Assembly: GCA_964478945.1 (NCBI GenBank)
Contig: CAYZJV010000007.1
Span: 1-64,000, forward strand
Direction of reading: 5' to 3'
Origin: CAYZJV01 sp964478945
GTDB taxonomy: Bacteria; Spirochaetota; Spirochaetia; Sphaerochaetales; Sphaerochaetaceae
DNA: 64,000 nt
The notes under the pieces were generated by a model that saw only the letters and a list, made by a program, of their open reading frames with translations, was not told where the DNA came from and did not search any database. Shown here one piece after another: positions 58,247 through 64,000 of the stretch. Within the stretch, counting starts at the first letter, position 1, and every line of letters starts with the position of its first letter. The translations under genes were made by a program, and so were the position numbers.

Positions 58247-59731
58247 ATGTACACACTCCTCATAGCCGATGACGAGCATCTTGAAAGGGAAGCGATCGAT
58301 CTGCTGGTGAAGCGAAGCACTCTCCAATTCACCACCATCAAGGTACGCAATGGGCGACAAGCTGTGGAGGCTGTTCAGAAGACCCATGTCGATATCGCCT
58401 TCCTCGATATCAGGATGCCGGGACTGTCTGGACTTGAAGCTGCGAAAAGGATCAATGAAATCGCCCCCGATTGTCGCATCGTATTCCTCACTGCATGGAA
58501 CTCCTTTGATTTCGCCCAAGAGGCGATACGTCTTGGAGCGAAGGATTATCTGGTGAAACCCGCATCACCACATGATGTGATCACACTGCTTACAAGATTG
58601 AAACAGGAACTCGATCAACGTGGTACCACCGGCACCTATAGCAGCACCGAAGAAGTCAGGACCATCCTCAGACAATTCAGCCGCAGTTTTTTCGCCGCCC
58701 TGAAATATGGTGTGGTGGGAGATGAAGGGATACGGACGTATCTACGCTTGGAAGGAATCGAGATGAATACGGGTATTGCGTTGGTGGTCGATGGAATTGA
58801 GGAGCAGCGTTTGGCTTCAATATTGGAAAAAAGTGTGCAGGGGCCTCGCTATGAAGCCTGTTGCTTTCCCACTGTCGACAGAATCAGCGTACTTATGTTT
58901 GCTTTGGATCCCGAAGCCCTCGCATTGGCGATCAAAGCGGAACATCTCCTTTTGCAGTGTCCGCAATGTCATGTGGGAATGGGTACACCATTCTCCACAT
59001 ATGGAGGAATACCAAAATCCCTTCGCGAGGCCTCCCAAGCCTATGGTATCGCATCAAGTGGCAAGCAGACTTTGGTGAAGTTCGAATCCTTGGTTGGATA
59101 TGCCCTTCTTGATGATGAGATCGACAAGACTGAGCGGCAATTGATCGATGCGGTGTTGTCGTCCAACCAAGGAGATGCAAGAAGACTTGCACACTTGTTG
59201 CAGGATCGAATAGCCCTCACCCATACCGAACAAGAGGCATTCTTGGATCGTTATTACGAAACGGTTCTCGTGGTCACACGAGCCGTACGCAATGGCATCG
59301 ACCACTTCTCTTATGAACCATTGCAAAAAACTTCACCGATGGAACTCGAACGCTACTTCATGGATTTCATCGATTCGGCCTGTGAGGTGATCGGGATGGA
59401 CAGAAAGGACAAGTATCTGCGATTGTTCAAGGATGTGAAGGAATATATCAATTCCCACTACGCCGAACCGCTTTCACTTGAACGGTTGTCAGAGATGTAT
59501 GGATTGAGTCCGGGATATTTCAGCCGTCTATTCAAGGAATATGTCGGAGAATCTTTCGTCGACCATCTCACCTCTTGCAGGTTGAATGTCGCCAAACAGA
59601 TGATACGTACGGGGATGAAGATTCGCGAGGCCGCGGAGGTGACCGGATTCTCCGATTACTCATATTTTTCACGTGTCTTCAGGAATTCAGTGGGACTTTC
59701 ACCTCGGGATTTCCAAAAAAAGCTAAAATAA
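58247..59731 (+). CDS. AraC-type response regulator, YesN type
   Basis: This 494-residue regulator has a receiver domain (1-120) with acidic DDEHLE at 9-14 and Asp54 in AFLDIRMPGLSGLEA, a long linker domain (about 125-385), and a C-terminal AraC helix-turn-helix pair (about 390-490) with EPLSLERLSEMYGLSPGYFS and EAAEVTGFSDYSYFSRVFR. It pairs with the kinase at 56745 and should activate the TRAP genes that follow. ATG 58247 follows GGGAG. Confidence 0.9.
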   Translation: MYTLLIADDEHLEREAIDLLVKRSTLQFTTIKVRNGRQAVEAVQKTHVDIAFLDIRMPGLSGLEAAKRINEIAPDCRIVFLTAWNSFDFAQEAIRLGAKDYLVKPASPHDVITLLTRLKQELDQRGTTGTYSSTEEVRTILRQFSRSFFAALKYGVVGDEGIRTYLRLEGIEMNTGIALVVDGIEEQRLASILEKSVQGPRYEACCFPTVDRISVLMFALDPEALALAIKAEHLLLQCPQCHVGMGTPFSTYGGIPKSLREASQAYGIASSGKQTLVKFESLVGYALLDDEIDKTERQLIDAVLSSNQGDARRLAHLLQDRIALTHTEQEAFLDRYYETVLVVTRAVRNGIDHFSYEPLQKTSPMELERYFMDFIDSACEVIGMDRKDKYLRLFKDVKEYINSHYAEPLSLERLSEMYGLSPGYFSRLFKEYVGESFVDHLTSCRLNVAKQMIRTGMKIREAAEVTGFSDYSYFSRVFRNSVGLSPRDFQKKLK

Positions 59732-59869
59732 TTCTTTCAAATATATATAAATATTAGATTATTTGTAAAATCTTGTAAAATAAATGCCCAAAAATAGAAT
59801 TCTCCAACTAGGAATCACCACACCTCCGTAGGATACTTTGGACATCACTAAGATTCCAGGAGGAACCAT

Positions 59870-60865
59870 ATGAAAAAAGTATTGCTTGCCATGGTAGTGG
59901 CATCCCTGTTGGTAGCCCCGATCTTCGCCCAAGGCGGAACCGAGGCCTCTGCTGAAAAACCCATCGTCCTTCGTCTGGCGGACAACCAGCCCGACGGGTA
60001 TCCCACAGTGGTGGGAGACCTTGAGTTTGCCCGGTTGGTCGAGGAACGATCCAATGGTCGCATCAAGATTGAAGTGTACAACAATGGACAGCTTGGAGAT
60101 GAGAAGTCTGCGATCGAACAGGTCCAGTTCGGTGGAATCGACTTCACACGTGTCTCGATTTCTCCTCTTGCCAACTTCAAGCCGCTGCTCAACGCATTGC
60201 AGATGCCCTATCTCTACCGTGATTCCGACCACATGTGGAAGGTCCTCAACGGAGAAATCGGAAATTACTTCCTCAACTCCCTCTCCGATGTCGGCTTCAT
60301 CGGTCTCGTCTACTACGATAGTGGAGCACGTAACTTCTACAACTCAGTGAAGCCCATCTATAAGGTTGCGGATCTCAAGGGAATGAAGATTCGTGTGCAG
60401 GAATCGACTCTGATGATGGGTCTTGTTTCCGCTCTCGGTGCCGTTCCCACACCACTTCCGTACGGTGATGTCTACAGCGCATTGCAGACGAACGTCATCG
60501 ATGGTGCAGAGAACAACTGGCCCTCATACGACACCTCCAGCCACCATGAAGTCGCGAAGTTCTACTCGATCGACGAGCACACCCGTGTTCCCGAAATGAT
60601 CGTGGCCTCCAAGATCACCATGGACAAGCTTTCCGAAGCAGACCAGGAATTGATCAAGCAGGCCGCAAAGGATTCCGCCCCAGTGCAGATCAAGGCTTGG
60701 GCCGACTTCGAAAAGAAATCGGAAGCAAAGGTAGTCGCAGCCGGGTCAAAGATCAATAAGATCAACGACCAAGCCGAATTCGCCGCAGCAATGGAACCCC
60801 TCTACGACAGCTTCCTCAATGCTGAAGGAAAAGAGTGGGTCAAGAAGATCAAAGCGGTAAAATAG
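59870..60865 (+). CDS. TRAP transporter solute-binding protein (DctP), second system
   Basis: This periplasmic binding protein has 331 residues and a signal peptide over residues 1-20 (ending PIFAQGG). The family segments are LRLADNQPDGYPTVVGDLEF, VYNNGQLGDEKSAIEQVQFG, KGMKIRVQES, and VPTPLPYGDVYSALQT. AGGAGGAACC lies before ATG 59870. Regulation probably comes from the YesMN-type pair just upstream. The substrate is not evident, although the family often takes C4-dicarboxylates, uronates or sugar acids. Confidence 0.93.
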   Translation: MKKVLLAMVVASLLVAPIFAQGGTEASAEKPIVLRLADNQPDGYPTVVGDLEFARLVEERSNGRIKIEVYNNGQLGDEKSAIEQVQFGGIDFTRVSISPLANFKPLLNALQMPYLYRDSDHMWKVLNGEIGNYFLNSLSDVGFIGLVYYDSGARNFYNSVKPIYKVADLKGMKIRVQESTLMMGLVSALGAVPTPLPYGDVYSALQTNVIDGAENNWPSYDTSSHHEVAKFYSIDEHTRVPEMIVASKITMDKLSEADQELIKQAAKDSAPVQIKAWADFEKKSEAKVVAAGSKINKINDQAEFAAAMEPLYDSFLNAEGKEWVKKIKAVK

Positions 60866-60900
60866 ACTTGTGGATTTCTGAAACCGTCGTGTACCATGGA

Positions 60901-60926
60901 GAGGGGAATCCTTAGGGATCCCCCTC
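60901..60926 (+). other. Hairpin after the second dctP
   Basis: GAGGGG pairs with CCCCTC, extended inward by ATCC/GGAT with a small bulge, 35 bases after the dctP stop and 37 before dctQ, without a clean T-run. The placement matches the hairpins after the other binding-protein genes. Confidence 0.55.
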
Positions 60927-60963
60927 TTCCATGACGAATTGGCTACCAAAGGAGGTGCCGGAC

Positions 60964-61476
60964 ATGAAAGTGTTCAAGAAGTATCTGGACAAGGTGTTCA
61001 ACTGGGCACTGGTGCTTGCCATGGTCCTATTGGTCGCCATGGTCATCATCGTATTCACAAACGTGGTGTTGAGGTATGGCTTCAATTCGGGGATCAGATG
61101 GGCCGAGGAAATCTCTCTGGTCATCGTGATTTGGTTCACCTTCATCGCCATGGCGCTTGGAGTGAAGGAAAATCTCCATATCAACATCACGATTCTTCCC
61201 AAGAAACTCCCTCGTGTGTTCAATGATTCATTGAATCTGGTCAAGTACATCCTGGAGATCGTCATTGGATTCATCCTGCTCTATTTCGGTATCGGAGTGA
61301 CCAGGAACGCGGCGATGTCCAAGTTGCCCGCCACAGGAATTACGAATGCGGTAAACTACATCATAGTTCCCATCGCAGCGATATTCATCATCCTCTACGC
61401 AGCCTACTTCCTCTATGTGGCCATCGCCGACCTGAAGCGGGTGCACGATACGACAGGAGGGAAATCCAATGCCTGA
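60964..61476 (+). CDS. TRAP transporter small permease (DctQ), second system
   Basis: This 170-residue membrane protein has four helices and the typical second-helix segment GIRWAEEISLVIVIWFTFIA. AAAGGAGG lies 9 bases before ATG 60964. Its end overlaps dctM by 8 bases, so the two subunits are translated together. Confidence 0.9.
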   Translation: MKVFKKYLDKVFNWALVLAMVLLVAMVIIVFTNVVLRYGFNSGIRWAEEISLVIVIWFTFIAMALGVKENLHINITILPKKLPRVFNDSLNLVKYILEIVIGFILLYFGIGVTRNAAMSKLPATGITNAVNYIIVPIAAIFIILYAAYFLYVAIADLKRVHDTTGGKSNA

Positions 61477-62764
61477 TCCTTCAACAGCAACAGCCATCCT
61501 GATGGGGTCCTTCGTCGTATTGCTATTGCTCAAATTCCCCATCACATTCACCCTCTTCATATCTTCGGTGTTCACCGCACTCTATCTCAACATTCCCCTG
61601 CTGTCGATCGTGCAGAGGACCGTGAGTGGAGTGAATTCGTTCTCATTGCTTGCGATCCCATTCTTCATCCTCGCTGGTGAGATCATGGGAAGGGGTGGCA
61701 TCTCACGTAGATTGGTCGAGTTCTCGAACGCAATGGTGGGACGGGTTCAGGGAGGCCTCGCGGAGGTGAACGTACTAGCATCGATGTTCTTCGGAGGCAT
61801 CTCTGGTTCAGCGGTTGCCGATGTTTCGTCGATCGGCACCATGCTCATCCCGATGATGGTCGACAAGGGCTACGACGACGATTACTCGGTTGCCGTCACC
61901 GTCACCAGTAGTTGTCAGGGAGTCATCATACCTCCCAGCCACAATATGATCATCTTCAGCCTGGCAGCCGGAGGAGGAGTCTCGGTAGGCAAGCTCTTCA
62001 TGGGAGGGATCATCCCTGGAGTGTTGTTGGGAGTCGCCTTGATGATCGTGAGTTATGTGATTGCGGTGAAACGGGGATATCCAAAAGAGGAAAAATATGG
62101 TTTCAAGAGAACACTGAAGGTTTCCCGTGATGCCGTGCTTGGATTGCTCACCGTGGTAATCATCATCGGTGGAGTGGTGACCGGTGTATTCACCGCAACC
62201 GAATCGGCTTCAGTAGCAGTGGTCTACGCATTCATCATCACATTCTTCGTGTATCGCGAAATCTCGTTGAAGGAGATGCCGAAGATCCTGCTCCATTCCT
62301 TGCGTACACTTGCGATGGTGATGAGTCTGATCGCGGCGGCAAGCGCCTTCGGTTGGTTGCTTGCCTATCTGAGAATCCCCCAAGCTGTGACTACGTTCCT
62401 GCTTGGAATCTCACACAATCCGATCATCCTGTTGCTGCTCATCAATGTGATGTTGCTGGTGTTGGGTGCGATCATGGACATGGCGCCATTGATCATCATC
62501 GTCACTCCGATCCTCTATCCTGTGATAGTGGGACAATTGGGCATGAGCCCGATCCAGTTTGGTATCATGCTGATCCTCAACCTTGCCATCGGTCTCTGCA
62601 CCCCACCGGTCGGATCCGCGCTCTTCGTGGGTAGCGCGATCGGAAAGATATCGATAGAGAAGGCTACCAAGGCCATGCTCCCCTTCTATATCGCCATGTT
62701 GGTTACCTTGCTGTTCGTCACTTTCTGGCCGGCACTTACCATGACACTGCCGAATATGATGTGA
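61469..62764 (+). CDS. TRAP transporter large permease (DctM), second system
   Basis: This channel-forming subunit of 431 residues has about 12 helices, with FGGISGSAVADVSSIGTMLI near residue 109 and the late segment LNLAIGLCTPPVGSALFVGS. AGGAGG lies 8 bases before ATG 61469. It is the last gene of the operon and is followed by a strong terminator. Confidence 0.93.
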   Translation: MPDPSTATAILMGSFVVLLLLKFPITFTLFISSVFTALYLNIPLLSIVQRTVSGVNSFSLLAIPFFILAGEIMGRGGISRRLVEFSNAMVGRVQGGLAEVNVLASMFFGGISGSAVADVSSIGTMLIPMMVDKGYDDDYSVAVTVTSSCQGVIIPPSHNMIIFSLAAGGGVSVGKLFMGGIIPGVLLGVALMIVSYVIAVKRGYPKEEKYGFKRTLKVSRDAVLGLLTVVIIIGGVVTGVFTATESASVAVVYAFIITFFVYREISLKEMPKILLHSLRTLAMVMSLIAAASAFGWLLAYLRIPQAVTTFLLGISHNPIILLLLINVMLLVLGAIMDMAPLIIIVTPILYPVIVGQLGMSPIQFGIMLILNLAIGLCTPPVGSALFVGSAIGKISIEKATKAMLPFYIAMLVTLLFVTFWPALTMTLPNMM

Positions 62765-62785
62765 CGGTTGCCGATAGCTATCGAT

Positions 62786-62820
62786 AGGCCATGCGGGGGG
62801 AGACTCAAGCATGGCCTTTT
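62786..62820 (+). terminator. Intrinsic terminator after the TRAP operon
   Basis: AGGCCATGC and GCATGGCC form an 8-bp stem around a 14-base loop, followed by TTTTC. A separate palindrome CGATAGCTATCG (62771-62782) precedes it. Confidence 0.8.
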
Positions 62821-62947
62821 CTTGTCCTTTGACCGGATATTCCAATACTCACCATGTGTGCACTAGGATCATCCCAAAAAAAAGACAGCACAATCATATT
62901 CGACCATGCCGTCTTCAAGCTAGGGGCGTTTGGAGCGCCCCGATCTG

Positions 62948-63490
62948 TCAATAATTGCGGGCCGCGATCTCAAAGTGAGACTGGGGATGGGCACAGATGG
63001 GGCACACCTTCGGAGCTGTCTTGCCAATGTGGATATGGCCGCAGACCCCGCACTTCCAAATCTGCTCGTCCTCACGGGAGAAGACCACTTCCTCTTCCAC
63101 ATTCTTGAGCAATGCAAGATATCTGGCTTCGTGCTCCTTTTCGATCTTGGCCACACCTTCGAACAAGGCTGCGATCTTGTTGAAACCCTCTTCCCTGGCG
63201 ACTTCCGCAAAGCCTTTGTACATGTCGGTCCACTCGTAGTGCTCGCCCTCGGCGGCCATCTTCAAGTTGGTCGCGGTATCGGCAATCTCACCATTCGCCT
63301 GCAACGCTTTGAACCAGAGCTTCGCATGCATCCTCTCGTTGTCGGCGGTTTCTTCGAACAAGTCGGCAATCTGCTGGTATCCATCCTTGCGAGCCTGGCT
63401 TGCCCAATAGGTATATTTATTGCGAGCCATCGACTCTCCTGCAAACGCATCATGTAGATTCTTTTCGGTTCTTGAGCCTTTGAGTTCCAT
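62948..63490 (-). CDS. rbr: Rubrerythrin
   Basis: This 180-residue peroxide-reducing protein has a four-helix diiron domain (1-140) with ligands in AFAGESMARNKY, EETADNERMHAKLW, EGEHYEWTDMYKGFAEVARE, and AKIEKEHEARYL, and a C-terminal rubredoxin domain (KCGVCGHIHIG and CPICAHPQSHF). All ligands of a classical rubrerythrin are present. GGGAGG precedes ATG 63490. It completes the superoxide reductase-rubrerythrin route for oxygen defence. Confidence 0.97.
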   Translation of the reverse strand: MELKGSRTEKNLHDAFAGESMARNKYTYWASQARKDGYQQIADLFEETADNERMHAKLWFKALQANGEIADTATNLKMAAEGEHYEWTDMYKGFAEVAREEGFNKIAALFEGVAKIEKEHEARYLALLKNVEEEVVFSREDEQIWKCGVCGHIHIGKTAPKVCPICAHPQSHFEIAARNY

Positions 63491-63519
63491 GTAGTCCTCC
63501 CACTGTATTGGAAATTTCC

Positions 63520-63534
63520 TTGAATTGATTTCAA
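63520..63534. promoter_or_regulatory. Dyad at the rubrerythrin transcription start
   Basis: TTGAA-TTGAT-TTCAA is a perfect 5-5-5 inverted repeat placed at the predicted start of rbr transcription. Next to it GGAAATTTCC (63510-63519) is a second palindrome. Either could bind a peroxide or iron regulator of the Fur/PerR kind. Confidence 0.45.
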
Positions 63535-63537
63535 ATT

Positions 63538-63566
63538 ATGATACCATCAGGAACATTTGTCCGCAA
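63538..63566 (-). promoter_or_regulatory. Rubrerythrin promoter
   Basis: On the minus strand TTGCGG (63566-63561), 17 bases, TATCAT (63543-63538), about 47 bases before the rbr start. Confidence 0.65.
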
Positions 63567-63747
63567 GATATAATCCAAAAATATGTGGTTGTTCAGTGAT
63601 TACAATACCCTGCAACTGTCCAGTGAACACCATAGGTTCTCTCTCAGGAGAGCGTTGGGCCTGAAGTACGAAAAGGACGACCAGTGCGTGGGACTGGTGG
63701 GAAGCTGTTTTGGTACACGGGGGAGAGGGAGCCTCGGTACGGTGGAA

Positions 63748-64000
63748 TCAAAGCAACAGATCACCTTGGGGAGCAGGGGGTTCAAGCGGAGCCAGTCCTC
63801 CGGTCATCCGTTGGAAACGGATTCCCCGCTCCATCAGGAACTCCACAGCCTCCTGTTCGGAGGGACAGGGGCACGCCTCATGGAACACCAAGCCGCAGTT
63901 CACCGCATCTTCCAAGGCATGGTGGGCCTGATAAGCGAAACCGAATCGCTCGGACAGTGAAGTGAGGCGATGACTGGAAAAGTGTGGCCATATCTTCCGT
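63748..64000 (-). CDS. DNA polymerase III epsilon-type 3'-5' exonuclease (C-terminal part only)
   Basis: Translating the minus strand from the window edge gives 83 residues ending at a TGA (63750-63748). They include HRLTSLSERFGFAYQAHHAL followed by EDAVNCGLVF, which is the Exo III motif (H-x-A-L-x-D-A) of DEDDh exonucleases such as the DNA polymerase III epsilon subunit. A short tail with Pro and Gly follows, ending GDLLL. The start and the Exo I and II motifs are outside the window, so whether it is a stand-alone exonuclease or part of a larger enzyme cannot be said. Confidence 0.75.
   Translation of the reverse strand, partial: RKIWPHFSSHRLTSLSERFGFAYQAHHALEDAVNCGLVFHEACPCPSEQEAVEFLMERGIRFQRMTGGLAPLEPPAPQGDLLL

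Larger units (their letters stand above)
63491..63747. other. Intergenic region upstream of rubrerythrin
   Basis: This 257-base gap holds the rubrerythrin promoter and dyads (listed separately) and the short inverted repeat CTCTC-TCAG-GAGAG. I see no convincing gene in it: the plus-strand frame from 63583 has no ribosome site and runs antisense into the exonuclease gene. Confidence 0.5.

Noticed and set aside
59750..59868. Imperfect inverted repeat GGAATC/GATTCC before the second dctP, considered as a riboswitch or operator
   Set aside because: Arms are only 6 bases and 30 bases apart, and no known riboswitch core could be recognised.
63583..63960. A 125-codon plus-strand frame near the right edge, just after a TATAAT sequence
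   Set aside because: It has no ribosome site, the TATAAT has no -35, and most of it lies opposite the exonuclease gene with the HHALEDA motif.
1..64000. Search for CRISPR arrays, insertion sequences, integrases, attachment sites and rRNA
   Set aside because: No regularly spaced repeats, transposase or integrase motifs or rRNA segments were seen. The single tRNA-Arg has no integrase or duplicated 3' end next to it.

Overview
The window reads as chromosome from a free-living, carbohydrate-fermenting anaerobe. It most resembles a spirochaete of the Sphaerochaeta type, which is an inference. The points in favour are a long-form serine hydroxymethyltransferase with the insertions I associate with treponemes, many solute-binding proteins whose signal peptides end in an 'FAxGGQE'-like stretch, TRAP and ABC sugar importers in place of PTS systems, a proton-pumping pyrophosphatase, and an oxygen-defence set typical of anaerobes (superoxide reductase, rubrerythrin, ferritin, CoA-disulfide reductase) with no catalase or superoxide dismutase. 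Genes are densely packed, often with ATGA start/stop overlaps, and good sigma-70-type promoters can be read in most divergent gaps. No insertion sequence, phage gene, CRISPR array or rRNA was seen.

Layout. 1-4.1 kb: glyA (cut by the left edge), a Na+-dependent amino-acid transporter and an acidic lipoprotein. 4.2-9.7 kb: a uronate locus (kduD, kduI, a TRAP importer) divergent from an IclR/KdgR-like regulator, with two KdgR-like operators between them. 9.7-16 kb: infA, an Smr protein, and a branched-chain amino-acid ABC operon (livJHMGF) ending in a CBS-ACT protein. 16-21 kb: a K+-independent-type proton pyrophosphatase, tRNA-Arg(CCU), an acetyltransferase, a barrel-like protein and a flavin disulfide reductase. 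21-25.5 kb: an ABC exporter with its own NarL-type two-component system and a Cys-rich DUF3795 protein. 25.5-37.9 kb: a secreted protein, then a fucosylated-glycan locus: a membrane-anchored AraC regulator, an LplA/LplB/YtcP-type importer with a second AraC regulator, a GH29 alpha-L-fucosidase, CutC and an M81 peptidase.

37.9-45.9 kb: one minus-strand operon with a Zn-alcohol dehydrogenase, an FGGY kinase, a DeoC/LsrF-type aldolase and a complete BMP-family ABC importer. Together these look like an oxidise-phosphorylate-cleave route for an unidentified polyol or sugar. 46-55.5 kb: a redox, oxygen and iron island containing a MerR regulator with four C-terminal cysteines, ferredoxin, a rubrerythrin-like protein, glutaredoxin, nitroreductase, Ogt, flavodoxin, pirin, superoxide reductase, ferritin, a MarR regulator and a four-module CoA-disulfide reductase fusion. 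55.6-62.8 kb: an Fe-S aldo/keto reductase, a YesM/YesN-type two-component system and a second TRAP importer. 62.9-64 kb: rubrerythrin and the 3' end of an exonuclease gene.

The observations most worth following are a family of similar GC-rich hairpins placed just after solute-binding-protein genes, a probable MarR regulon covering ferritin and the CoA-disulfide reductase fusion, a small-RNA candidate beside pirin, and the uncharacterised BMP/dehydrogenase/kinase/aldolase pathway.
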